Program-made: the position numbers and the translations under genes
Notes under the pieces: generated by a model
The model's input: only the letters and a program-made list of their open reading frames with translations
What the model was told of the DNA's origin: nothing
The model's database searches: none
NCBI GenBank assembly: GCA_023846275.1
Contig: JAIUJO010000236.1
Location: forward strand, 382,001 to 446,000
Source: Vanilla planifolia
Lineage: Eukaryota; Streptophyta; Magnoliopsida; Asparagales; Orchidaceae
Reading direction: 5' to 3'
DNA: 64,000 bases
Part shown: positions 38,901 through 51,400 of the stretch, one piece after another
Position numbering within the stretch: the stretch's first letter is position 1
How the letters are laid out: each line of letters opens with the position of its first letter

Positions 38901-39730
38901 GTTGAATAGTAAAGCAAAGTTATGCTTAGCTAGGCTAGAGTAGAATAAAGTAGAGTAGAGTAGACTAAGGCCCTAGGCTAGGCTAGGCTAAATTAGAGTA
39001 GAGTAGTGTAGGGTAGAGTAGAGTATAATATGGTTGGGCTATGTTTAGTTATGTTAGACTAAGTTAGGTTAGGCAAGGCTAAGTTAGGTTAGAGCTGTGT
39101 AGACTATAGTAGAATACCATAGAGCTAAGATAGGCTTAATTAGGCTAGGGTTGAATAAAATAGAGTAGTGTAAAGTAGAGTGAAGATTAGGCTAGGTTAA
39201 GTGAGGTTAGGTTAAGTTATGCTAGGTTCGGTTAGGCTAGAGTAGAGAAGAGTAGAGTTGGGTAGAGTAAAGTACAATAAGGTAGGGCCAGGCTAGGCTA
39301 TGTTAATCTAGAGTGGAGTAGAGTAGAGTAGGTTAGGTTAGGCTATTGTAGAATAGAGTAGAGTAGACTAGCATAGAGCTAAGTTAGGCCTAGCCAGGCT
39401 AGAGTAGAATAAAATTGAGTAAAGTACAGTAAAGTAGAGTAGAGCTTAGGAGAATTTAGCCTAGGCTAGGCTAGGTTAGGCTAGAGTAGAATGGAGTAGA
39501 GTAGAGAAGCATAGAGCTAAGTTATGCTTAGCTAAGCTAAAGTAGAATAAAATGGAGTATAGTAGTATAGAGTAGAGTAGAGTAAGGCCAGGCTATACAA
39601 GGCAAGCTTAGGTTATGATAGGTTAGGCTAGGCTAGGCCCGATGAGGCTAAACAAGGCTAGAGTAGAGTAGAGTAGCATAGCACTAAGTTAAGCTTAGCT
39701 TTGCTAGAGCAGAATAAAATAGAGTAGAGT
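35950..39730 (+). repeat. Domain with a recurring module of about 50 bp
   Basis: A module with the order AGCATAGAGCTA, AGTTAGGCTTAGCTAGGCTA, GAGTAGAATAAAATAGAG recurs at irregular spacing. Clear copies start near 35961, 38275, 38595, 39370, 39508 and 39675; weaker ones lie near 37592, 37857, 38045, 38915 and 39119. The elements GGCTTAGCT and AATAAAATAGAG are uncommon elsewhere in the array. GGCTA-type blocks are dense here, and the minus strand has no open frame over 60 codons from 35.8 to 42.5 kb. This looks like a locally amplified higher-order family without a fixed period. Confidence 0.75.
36045..36183 (+). repeat. Long GGCTA/GGTTA block
   Basis: About 139 bp are made almost only of GGCTA, GGTTA and their one-base variants, among the longest such blocks seen; most are 20-60 bp. 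Another long one lies near 49503-49588. These blocks contain TAG in every minus-strand frame (TAGCC complement), which ends the open frames of neighbouring GAGTA runs. Confidence 0.8.
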
Positions 39731-42700
39731 AGAGTATAGTAAGACTTGCCTAGGCTAGGTTAGGTTAGATTGAGTTAGGATAAACTAGGCAATGCTTTGC
39801 TAGGTTTTTGTTGGATATGTAGAGTATTGTAGAGTAGAGAAGGGCATAGTAGAGTTGAGCAGAGTCGATTAGAGAAGAGTAGAGTTGAGTTGAGTAGAGT
39901 AGAGAAGAGTAGAGTAGAGCTCAGTTAGGCTAGGCTTGGCGAGGTTGGGCTTGAGTAGAGTAGGGTAAAGTAGAGCTAGGTTAGGCTCGGCTAGGTTAAG
40001 TAGAGTAGAGTGGAGTAGAGTAGAGTAGATCTAAGTTAAGCTAGGCTAGGCTAGGCTAAGATAAGCTAGGTTAGTCTAGACAAGAGTAGAATAAAGTATA
40101 GTTGAGTAGAGTAAAGTAGAGTAGAATAGAGTAGAGCTCAATTAGGCTAGGTTAGACGAGGCTAGACTGTGCTGGAGTAGAGTTAAGCTAGGAAGGCTAG
40201 GATATGTTTGAGTAAGGTGGAGTTATGTTATGCTAGGTTAGGCTAGGCTAGAGTACAAAGTAGAGCAGAGCAAAGCAGAGTAGAGCATTGTAGAGTCTAA
40301 TGGAGTAGAGTAGTGTAGAGTAATAAAAAGAAGAGCAGAGGGTAATAGAATAGAGCAGAGCTAGGTTAGGTTAAGCTCAGCAAGGCTAATCTTTGTTAGG
40401 GTAGGCTAGATTAGCTAGGCTAGGCTTGAATGGAGTAGAGTAGAGTAAAGAAGAGCAGAGAAGAGCAGAGTAAAGTAGAGTTGAGCAGAGTAGAGTTGAT
40501 TTGAGAAGAGTAAAGAAAAGTAGAGTAGAGTAGAGATAGGTAGAGCTAGGATAGGATAGGCTTGGCTAGGGTATGCTAGGCTAGGCTATGCAAGAGTAGA
40601 CTCAAGTTGAGTAGAATAGAGTATAATAGAGTAGAGTAGACTAGAGTGGAGTACAGTAGAGCAGAGCAGAGTAAAGCTTACTAAGGCTAGGCCAAGCTAG
40701 GTTAGAGTAGAGTAGAGTAGTGTATAGTAGAATAGAGTAAAATAGAGTAAAGTAGAGGAAAAAAGAGTAGAGCAGAGCAAAATAAAGCAGAACAAGATAG
40801 AGAAGAGTATAACAAAGTATAGTAGAGCAGAGTAAAGTAGAGCTAGGTTATCTTAGGTTAGACTAGGCTAGGATAGGCTAGAACAGAGTAGAGTAAAGTA
40901 GAGCTAGGTTAGCCCAGGCTAGGCTAAGCTAGGCGAGAGTACAATAGAGTAGAGTAGAGTGGAGTAGAACAATGTAGAGCAGAGTGGAGTAGAGTAGAGC
41001 GGAGAAAAATATAGTAGAGTATAATAGAGTAGAGCTGGGTTAGGCTATGATAGGCTAACTTGGGCTAGGTTTGGCTAGGATAAGCTAGAGTTGAGTAAAT
41101 TAGAGCAGAGCTTAGTTAGGCTAAGTTAAGCAATGCTAGGTTAGAGTAGAAAAGAGTATAGTAGAGTAGAGTAGTATAGAGTAGAGTAGAGTAGAGTAGA
41201 GTAGAGTAGAGTAGAGCATAGTAGAGTAAAGAAGAGTAGAGTAGAGCTAGGTTAGGCTATGCTAAACTATGTTAGAATACAATAAAGTAGAGTAGAGTAG
41301 GGTAGAAAAGAGTAGAGCAGAGTAGAACAGAGTGAAGCAGAGTAGACCAGAGAAGAGTATAGCAAAGTTGACTAAACTGGAGTAGAGCAGAATAGAGTAG
41401 TAAAAAGAAAATTAGAGCATAATAGAGTAGTGTAGAGCTAGGTTAAGCTAGGCTAGGCTAGAGTAGACAAGAGTTGAGTAGAGCTAGGATAGGCTAAGCT
41501 AGGCTAGGTTATGTTAGAGTAGCAGAGTATAGTAGAGTATAGTAGAGTAGAGTAAAGAGGAGTAAAGCTAGGTTAGGCTAGGCTAGGCTAGGTTAGGGTA
41601 GGGTAGGCTAGGTTAGAGTTAAGTAGAGTAGAGTAGAGTAGAGTATAGTAGAGCTTAGTTAGGCTAGGCTAGGAAAGCATAATAAATAGTAGAGTTGAGT
41701 AGAGTAAAAAAGAGCAAAGTTGACTAGAGCAGAGATGAGCAAAGTAGAGCAGAGCATAGCATAGTAGAGTAGAAAATAGTAGAGCAGAGTAGAGTAGAGA
41801 AGAGCAGAGTAGAGTAGAGCTTGGTTAGACTAAGCTAGGCTTGGTGTTTTGGGTTAGGCTAGTTAGAGTAGAGTAGAGCAGAGTATAGTAGAGTAGAGTA
41901 GAGCATAGTATAGTAATTTATAGTAGAGTAGAGTAGAGCTAACTTAATCTTGGATAGGTAGGGCTAGGCTTGGCTTGGCTAGGCTTGAATAGGATAGGCT
42001 AAATGAGAGTGAAGTAGAGAAGAGTAGAGTAAAGTAGAGCGAGGTTAGGTTAGGTTAGGATAGGCTAAAGTAGAGTAGAGTAAACTAGAGTAGACTAGAG
42101 CATAACAGAGCAAAGTAGAGTAGAGCATAGGATAGCTGAGCAGTGTAAAGTGGAGCAAAGTAGAGTAGAGTAGAGCAGAGTAGAGCAGAACAGTCTAGAG
42201 AAGATTAGAGCTAAGTTTTGTTAGGCTTGGCTATGTTAGGCTAGGATAGGCTAGAGTAGAGTAGAGTGGAGTAGAGTAGAGTAGACTAGAGCTAGGTTAG
42301 GTTAGGCTAGGCTAGGTTAGGCTAGGTTAGAGTAGAGTAGAGTAGAGTAGAGTAGAGCATAGTAAAGTGGAGTAGAGTAGAGTATTGTATAGTAGAGTAG
42401 AGTAGAGTAGAGTATAGTTGAGTGTAGTAGAGTACAGTAGAGTAGAGTACTATAGAGTAGAGTAGAGCTAAGTTAGGCAAATCTACTCTAGATATGAGTA
42501 GAGTAGAGTAGAGTTGAGTAAAGAAGAGTAGAGCTAGGTTAAGCTAGGCTAGGCTAGGCTAGAGTAGAGTAGTGTACAGTAAAATAGAATAGAGTAAAGG
42601 GGTGTAAAGGATAGCAGAGTATAGTAGAGCATAATTGAGTCGAAGAGTAGATAGAGTAGAGTAAAATAGAGTAGAGCAGAGTAGTGTAGAGCAAAGAAGA

Positions 42701-43005
42701 TTAGAGTAGAATAGAGCAGCATAGAATAGAGCAAAGCTAGGTCATGCTTTGTTAGGCAAGGCTTGGTTAGGCTAAGATAGAGTAGAGTAGAGTTTTGTAG
42801 AGTAGAGTAGAATAGAGTAGACCTAGGTTAGGTTAGGCTAGGCTAGAGTAGAGTGGAGTAAAGAAGAGTAGAGTAGACCTAGATTAAGTTAGGCTAGATA
42901 AGGTTATTCTAGGTTTGAGTAGAGTAGAGTAGAGAAAAGTTGAATAAAGTAGAGAAGAGTAGAGTAAATTAGAGTAGAGTTGATTAGATTGGAGTAGAGT
43001 AGAGT

Positions 43006-43039
43006 AGAGGGGAAGAGAGGAGAGGAGAGAGGAGGAGAG
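43006..43039 (+). repeat. Homopurine island
   Basis: Thirty-four A/G-only bases of GGGGAAGAGAGG and GGAGGAGAG type. Confidence 0.78.
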
Positions 43040-46000
43040 TAGAGTATAGTAGAGAAGAGAAGAGTAGAGTATAGTAGAGTAGAGCAGAACAGAGTTGTGT
43101 AAAGTAGAGGAGAGCGTAACAGAGCAGAGCAGCATGGAGTAGAGTAGAGTAGAGGAGAGGAGAGCAGAGTAATGAAAAGTAAAGTAGAGCAGAGCAAGAC
43201 AGATTAGATTAAAGCTAGTTTATGGTAGGCGAGGCTAGGTTAGGATAGATTAGAGTGAAGAGAGTAGAGTAGAGTAGAGTAGAGCAGAGCTAGTTAGTAT
43301 AAGTTAGGCTGGGGTAGGTTAGAGTAGAGTAGTGCAGTGTAAAGTAGAGTAGGGTAAGGTAGAGTAGAGTAGAGTAGAGTAGAGCTAAGTTAGGTTGGCC
43401 TATGTTAAGCTGCACTAGGGCAGCATAGGGTAGGTTAAGCAAGGTTAGAGTAGAGTAGAGTAGAGTAGAGTAAATTAGTCTAGAGTAGTGTAGAGTAGAG
43501 TTGAGCAAGGATATGCTAGGATAGGCTTAAGTAGAGTTGAGTAGAGTAGAGAAGAGCAAAGCAAAGCAGAGCAGAGCAGAGCAAAATAGAGCAGGCAGAG
43601 TAGAGTAGAGTATATTAGAGTTATGTTAGGCTAGGCTATGTTAGGTTGGGCTAGAGTAGAATAGAGCATAATAGAGTAGAGTAGAGCAAGGTCGGGTTAG
43701 ATTTGTCTAAGTTATGGTCGAGTAGAGTAGAGTAGAGTAGAGTAAAATAGTTTTGAGTAAAGTAAGGTAATGTAGAGTAGAGCTAGGTTACGCTTGGATA
43801 GGATAGGCTAGGTTCAGCTTGGCTAGGCTAATGTAGAGTAGATTGGAATAGAGTGGAGTAGAGTAGAGTTGAGTAGAGGAGAATTGAGGAGAGTAGAGCA
43901 GAGTAGAGTAGAGCAGAGTAGAGTAGAATAGACTAGAGCAGAGCAGAGTAGAGTGGAGGAGAGAGGAGAACATGACAGAGTAGAGCATGGCAAAGTAGGG
44001 AAAAGTAGAAGATAATAGAGTAGAGAAAAGCATAGTAGAGCAGAGTGGAGTAGAGCAGAGTAGAATAGAGTAGAGTAGGGCTAAGTTAGGCTAGGCTAAG
44101 CAAGGTTAGGTTATAGTAGAATAGAGTAGAGCAGAGTAATGTAGAGTAGACTAAGTTAGAGGTAGTTTAGGGTAGGTTTGGCTATGTTGGAGTAGAGTAG
44201 AGTATAGTGGAGTATAGTAGAGTAGAGTAGAGTGAGGCTCGATTAGGCTAGGCTAGGCTAGTCTAAGGTAGGCTAGGCTAGAGTAGAGTAGAGTAAAACT
44301 AAGTTAGGCTAGGCTAGGCTAGAGTATAAGAGACCATAGTAGAGTAGAATAGAGCAGAGCAGAGTAGAAACGAGCAGAGTTGAGTATAGCAGAGTAGAAT
44401 ATAATAGAGTTTAGAGCAAAGAAGAGTAGAGTAGAGTAGAGAAGAGAAGAGATGAGTAGAGTATAGTACAAAAGGGTAGATTAGAGTAGAATAGAGCTAG
44501 GTTAGGCTAAGTAATGCTAGGCTAGGCTAGGCTTCAAAAGAGCTTAGTAGAGCTAGGTTAGGTTAGGCAAGGCTAGGTTAGGTTGGAGTAGAGTAGAGTG
44601 GAGTGGAGTTAGATTAAGCTAGGTTAGACAATGCTAAGTTAGGCTAGGCTAGGTTATAGTAGATTAGAGTTGAGTAGAGTTGTGTTTAGTAGAGTAGAGT
44701 AGAGTAAAGCTGGGTTTGGTGAGGCTAGGTAAGGCTATGTTAGAGTAAAATAGAGTAGAGTAGACTAAAGAAGAGTATAGGAGAGTAGAGTAGAGCAGAT
44801 TAGAGAAAGAAGAGTAAAGCAGAGCAAAGTATAGAAAAGCTAGGATAGGCTAGGCTAAGCTGGGATAGGCTAGGGTAGAATAGAGTAGAGTAAGGTAGAG
44901 CAAGGTTAGGTTAGGCTAGGCTAAGCTAGGTTAGAGTAGAGTAGAGTAGAGCTAGGTTAAGCTATGCTAGGCTAGGCTAGACTATGGTAGGCAAGGCTAG
45001 AATAGAGTAGAGTAGAGTTGAGCTCGACTATACTAGGCTAGGCTATGCTAAGCTAGGCTAAAGTAGTGTAGAATAGTTTAGAGTAGAGTAGAGTAGAATA
45101 GAATAGAGTAGAACAGAGCAAATTAGAGTAGAGTAGAGTAAAGTAGAGTAGAGTAGAGTAGAGTGGAGTATGTTGTTGTATAGTAGAATATAATAGAGTA
45201 GAGTAAAGCATGGTTAGGCTGGCCTGGGCAAGGCTGGGGTAGGCAAGACTGTGTTTGGCTAAGTTAGAGTAAAGTAGAGTAGAGTATAGTAGAGTAAAAC
45301 AGAGTAGAGTAGAGTAAACTAGAGCAGAGTGTAGTAGAACAGAGTAGAACAGGGCGAAGTGGAGAAGTGCAGAGTATAGTAGAGAAGAGTAGAGCAAAGT
45401 AGAGTTAGGTTAGGTTAAGCTATGCTTGGTTAGAGTTGAGTAGAGTAGAGCTAGGTTAGGCTAGGTTAGGCTAGGCTAGGCTAGGTTAAGTGAGAGTGGA
45501 GTAGACTAGAGTGGAGTGGAGTAGAGTAGAGTAGAGTAGAATAGAATCGAGTAGAGTAGGGTAGAGTAGAGTAGAGTAATGTAAATTAGAGTAGGTCTAG
45601 GTTAGGCTAGGCTAGCTAGGATAAGATAGGCTAGGCTAGGCTAGAGTAGAGTAGAGTAGAACAGAGTAGATTAGAGTAGAGCTAGGTTGGGCAAGGGTAG
45701 GCTAGAATACAGTATTATAGAGTAGAGTAGAGTAGAGTAGAGTAAAGTAGAGCAAAGCAAAGAAGAGCATTGTATAGTAGAGCATAGCATAGTAGAGTAG
45801 AGAAGAGAAGGGCAGAGCAGAGCTGAGTAGAGCAAGGTTAAGCTATGCTAGTATAAGTTAGGCTAGGCTAGGCTCGCCTAAGTTAGAGAAGAGAAAGAGT
45901 AGATTAGAATTGTGTATAGCTAAGTTATGCTCGACTCAGCTAGGCTAAACTAGTCTAGAGTAGAATAGAGTAGAGAAGTGTAGAGTTGAGTAAAGCAGTA

Positions 46001-46853
46001 CAGAGTAGAGTAGAGTGGAGCTAAGAGAAAGACCAAAGTAGGATGGAGCAGTGCCAAGCAGAGTAGAGTAGAACAGAGTAGCGTAGGCTCGAGCAGAGTA
46101 GAGCTAGTTTAAGTTTGGTTAGGCTAAGCTAGAGTAGAGTATAGAAGAGTAGAGTAGAGTAGAGTGGAGCTAAGTTAGGTTAGGTTAGGTTAAATAAGGC
46201 TAAGCTTGAGTAATAGAGTAAAGTAGAGTAGAGCAAGTTTAGGTTAGGCTAGGTGAGGTTAAACAAGGCTATGCTAGGCAAGAGTAGAGTAGAGTAGAAT
46301 ATAACAGAGCAGAGTAGAGTAGAGCAGATTAGAGTAGAGCAGAATAGAGCATAGTAGAGTAGAGAAAAATAGAGTAGAGTAAAGAAGAGAAAAGTAGAGC
46401 AGAGTAGAGTTGAGCAAAGTAGAGAAGTGTAGAGTTGGATAAAGCTAAGTTAAGCTAGGTTAGAGTAGAGTAGAGCAGAGTAGTGTAGAGTAATGTATTG
46501 TAGAGCTAGGTTTGCCAAGGGTAAGCTAGGCCAGGGAAGGCTAGGCTAAGCAAGGCTAGTGTCTACTAGAGTAGAGTAGTGTATAGCTTGTTTAGGTTAG
46601 GCTAGGCTAGGCTAGATGAGGTTAAACTAGGCTAGAGTAGAGTATAGTAGAGTAGAGGAGAGCAGAGTAGAGTAGAGTAGAGCAAAGTAGAGAAGAAGAG
46701 AGTATAGTAGAGTGAGGTTAGGCTAGGCTCTGATTTGTTAGGCTAAGCTAGAGTAGAGTAGAGTAACGTTTGCCTAGGCAATGTTAGAGTAGAGTAGAGT
46801 AGAATATAGCATAGTAGAGTATAGTAGAGTAGAGAAGAGTAGAGTAGAGTAAC

Positions 46854-46904
46854 AGAGAGGAGAGGAGAGGGGAGGAGAGGAGAGTAGAGGAAAGGAGAGG
46901 AGAG
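46854..46904 (+). repeat. Homopurine island pair
   Basis: A 31-bp pure purine stretch (46854-46884), one T, then a further 19 purines. The motif GAGAGGGGAGGAGAGG is close to that at 53843-53876, so the two islands may share an origin. Confidence 0.8.
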
Positions 46905-48354
46905 TAGATTAGAGTATAGTGGAGAAGAGTAGAGAATAGTAGTGTAGCAAAGAGTAGAGTAGAGTAGAGTAGAGCAGAGAAGAGTAGAGGAATGTTAGGT
47001 TAGGCTAGGCTAGCCTAGAGTAAAGCAGAGTAAATTAGCATAGAGTGGAGCAGAGCTGAGCTAAGTTATGTTAAGCGAGGCTAAGCTAGGTTAAGCTAAG
47101 TAAGGCTAGATAAGAGTAAAGTAATAGAGTACAGTATATTAGAGTAGAGCTAGGTTAAGCTAGGCTAGGTTAGGCTTGGTAATGCTAGGCTAGAGTATAG
47201 TAGAGGAAAGTAGAGTAGAGCAGAGCAGAGCAGAGTAGAGCAGAGTAGAGTACAAAAGAGTAGAGTTAGGTTAAGCTAGGCTAGTTTAGGAACTAGGCAA
47301 GTGTAGAATAATGTAGAGTATAGTAGAGTGGAGTAGAATAGAGTAGAGTAGAGTAGAGCTGAGCTAGGCTTGGTTAGACTAGGCTAGAGTAGGAGAGCAG
47401 AGTAGAGTAGAGCTAGGTTAGGCTAGACAAGGTAAGGCTAAGCTAGAGTAGAACCAAAGTAGAGTAAAGTAATGCAGAGCAGAGTATAGTTGTGTAGAGT
47501 AGAGCAGACCAAAGGAGAGAAGAGTTGAGAAGAGAAAAGTAGAGCAGAGTAAAGTAGAGCAAAGAAGAGTAGAGCTCTATTAGGCTAGGCTTTGCTAGAA
47601 TAGAGTAGAGTACAGTAAATCAGAGTAGAATAGAGCAGAGTAGAGCTAGGCTAGGTTAGGTTAGAGTATAATAGAGTAGATTAGAGTAGAGTAGACTGTA
47701 GTTGAGTAGAGTAGAGTAGAGTAGAGTAGAGCTTATTTAGGCTAGGTTAGGCTAAACAAGGCTTGAGCAGAATTGATTAGAGTAGAGTAAAGTAGAGTAG
47801 AGCAGAGTAGAGTAGAGTAGAGTAGAGTAGAGCAGAGCAGAGCAAGGTTATGTTATGCTATGCTAGGTAAGGATAGAGTGGAGTAGAGTAGAATAGAGCT
47901 AGGTTAGGCTAGGCTAGGTTAGAGTAGAGTAGAGTAGTGTGGAGTAGAGTGGATTAGGATAGAGTAGAGTAGAGTAAAAGAGATGAGAAGAGAATAGAGG
48001 AGAAGAGAAGAGAGCTGATTAGAGTAAAGCAGAGCATAGCAGAGCAAAGTAGAGAAGAGTAGAATATAGAACAAAAGAGTGGAGTAGAGTAGAGTAGAGT
48101 AGAGCAGACTAGACAAGAGTAGAGTAGGGTATAATAGAGCTAGGTTTAGTTAGGTAAGGCTAGGCTAAACTATGCTAGAGTTGAGTTGGGTAGTGCAGAG
48201 TAGATTAGAGTAGAGTAGAGTAGTGTAGAGCTCAGTTTTGCTAGACAAGGAAAGAGGAAAGTAGGGTTGAGCAGAATACAGAAGAGCAAAGTGGAGTAGA
48301 GAAGAGAGGAGCAAAATATAGTGGAGCATAACATAGTAGAGTAGAATAGAGTAT

Positions 48355-48404
48355 AGCAGAGCAGAGTAGAGCAGAGCAGAGCAGAGCAGAGCAGAGCAGA
48401 GTAG
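48355..48404 (+). repeat. Local GAGCA variant run
   Basis: About eight units in which GAGTA has become GAGCA, six or more of them in unbroken tandem. A single T-to-C variant has been amplified locally. It creates CAG, a CHG methylation context absent from the core pentamers. Confidence 0.75.
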
Positions 48405-51400
48405 AGTTAGGTTAGGCTAATTTAGGCTTGGTTAAGTATGGTTAGGCTATTTTAGAGCAGAGTAGAGTTGAGTAGAGTAGTGTATAGTATAGTATAGTAG
48501 AGTAGAGCAGTGTAAAGTAGGGTTAATCTTGGCTAGGTGGGGCGAGGCTAGGCTAAATTTGAGTTGAGTAAAGTAAAGTAGAGCTACGATAGGTTAGGCT
48601 AGAATAGGCTAAAGTAGAGTAGAGTAAAGCATAGGAGACAAGAGTAGAGCGAAGTGGAGCAAATTAGAGTAGAGTACAGTAGAGAAGAGTAGAGCTAAGT
48701 TTGGCTAGGCTAAGCTAATTTAGGCTATACTAGGCTAGGCTAGGCTAGAATAGAGTAGAGTAGAATTGAGTAGACTTGAGTAAAGTAAAGAAGAGTGGAG
48801 AACAATAAAGAGGGGTGGAGTGGGGTACTGTATAGTAGAGTAGAGTATAGTAGAGTAGAGTCGACTATAGTGGAGCATAGTTGAGTAGAGTACAGCTGAG
48901 TTAGGTAAGACAAGGCTAGGGTTGGCTCGGCACGACTAGGTAAGGCTAGAGTTGAGTTTAGTAGAGTAGAGCGAGGGTAGGCTAGCCTAAGATAAATTAT
49001 AGTAGAGCAAAGTAGAGTAGGGTAAAGTAGAGTAGAGTAGAGTAGAGGAGAGCAGAGTAGAGAAAAATAGAGAAAAGTAGAGTATAGTAGATCAGAGTAG
49101 AGTTTAGTTAGGTTTGGCTATGCAATGCTAAGCTAGGCAAGGCTATAGTAGACTAGAGTAGAGTAGAGCTAGGTTAAACAGGTTAGGATAGGAAAAGTTA
49201 GAGTAGAGTAGAGTAGAGTGGAGTAGATTAGACTAGATTAGAGATAAGTAAAGATGAGTAGAGTTAGGTTTGGCTAGGCTTGGCTAAAGTAGAGTAGAGT
49301 AGAGTAAAATAGAATAGAGTAGAGTAGAGGAAGCAAAACAAAGTGGAGCAGAGTAAAGTAGTGTAGAGCAAAGAACAATAGAGAAGAGTATAACAGAGTA
49401 GAGTAAAGCAAATCTATATTAGGTTAAGCTTGGCTATGCTAGGCTAGGATAGAGTATAGTAGAGTAGAGTAGAGTTGCATAGAGTAGAGTAGAGTAGAGT
49501 AGAGCTAGGTTTAGTTAGCCTAGGCTAGGCTATGCTAGGCCAGGTTAGGCTATGCTAGGCTAGGCTAGGATAGGCTAGGCGATGCTAGATTAGAGTAGAG
49601 TAGAGTAGAGTAGAGTAGAGCTAGATTTTGCTAGGCTTGGCAAGGCTATGCTAGGTTTGAGTAGTGTAGAATAGAGTAGAGTAGAGTAGAGTTGAGTAGA
49701 ATATAGTAAAGTAGTGCGGAGCTAGGTTGGGTTAGGCTAGTCTAAGTTAGAGTAGAGTAGAGTAGAGTAGAGTAAAGTAGCTTAGATTAGAGTAAAGTAA
49801 AGTAGAGTAAAGTAGAGTAGATCTAGGTTAAGTTTTGCTAGGATACGATAAGATAAGCTAGGCTCAAAAAGGCTAGGCTAGAGTAGAGTATAGTACAGTA
49901 TAGTAGAGTCGAGTAGTGTAGCGTTTAGTAGAAGAGAGTAGAAGAGAGTATAGTAGAGTAGAGTAGAGCAAAGCAAAGTAGACTAGAGCAGAGTAGAGTA
50001 GTGTAGAAGAGAGGAGAGCAGGGCACAGCAGAGCATAGCATAGCAAAGTGGAGAAAAGTATAATAGAGTAGAGCAGGGTAGAGCAGAGTAGTGTGGAGCT
50101 TGGATAGGCTAAGCTAGGCGAGGCTAGGTTAGGCTAAAGTATTATAGAGTAGAGTGGTGTAGAGAAGTATAGAACTAGGTCAGGCTTGGCTAGGCTAGGT
50201 TAGAGTAGAGTAGAATAATGTAGAGTAGTGTAAAGTAGAGTAGAGCTTGGATAGGCTAGGCTAGGCTAAAGTAAGCTAGGCTAGGCTCGAGTAGAGTAGA
50301 GCAGAGTGAGCGAGGTTAGGTTAGAGTTGATGAGGGTAGAGTACAGTGGATCAAGTTTAGGCTAGGCTTGTTAAGGCTAGGTTAGGCTAGGCTAGGCTTA
50401 GCTAGAGTAGACTAGAGTAGAGTGTTTTTGAGTAGAGTAGATTAGAGTAGAGCTAGGTAGGTAAGGCTAGACTTTTCTAGGTTAGAGTAAAATACAATAA
50501 AGTAGAGTTGAGGAGAGTAGAGGAGATCTAAGTAGAGCAGAGTACAACAAACCAGAGTAGAGTAGAGTAGAGCAGTGTAGAGTATAACAGATTAGAGAAA
50601 AGTAGAGTGGAGTAGAGCATTTAAGAGAAAAGCTAGGTTTGGTAAGGATATGCTAGGCAAAGTTAGGCTAGGCTAGGCTAGAATAGAGTAGAGTAGGGTA
50701 GAGCAAGGTTAAGCTAGGCTAGGCTATGCTTTGTTAGAGTAGAGTAGAGTAGGGTAAAATAGAGTAGAGTAAAGCTAGCTTAGACAAACCTAGGCAAGGG
50801 TAGGCTAGGGTAGGCTGGGCTAGAGCAGAGTAGAGGAGAGTAGAGTAGATCTAGATTAAGTTAGGCTAGGCTAGGTTAGGCTAGGTTGAGCTAGGCTAGG
50901 TTATGCTAGGTTAGGCTAGGCTTGGCTAGAGCAGAGCAGAAAAGTTCAGAGTAGTGTAGAGCACAGTAGAATAGAGCAGAGTAGAGAGGGTAGAGTAGAG
51001 CAGAGTAAAGCAAAGAAGAGTAGAGAAGAATAGAGTAGAGTAGAGCATAGCTTAAAAAAGTAGGGCTAGGTTAGGCGAAGCTAAGCTATGCTAGAGTAAA
51101 GTAGAGTATAGCAGACTAGAGTAGAGTATTGTATAGTAGAGTAGAGTAGAGTATTGCATAGTAGAGTAGAGTAGAGCAAGGTTAGGCTAGGCTAGGCTAG
51201 GCTTGGCTAGGTCAGGCTAGGATAGGCTTGCTAGAGAAGAGTAGAGTAGAGTAGAGTAGAATAGAGTAGAGAAGAGCAGACTAGAGTAGAGTAGAGTAGA
51301 GTAGAGAAGAGTAGAACAAAACATAATAAGGGAGAGTGGAGAAGTGTAGAGTAGACCAGAGCAGAGTAGAGTAGAGCAGAGTTGGGTTAGGTAGGAGATG

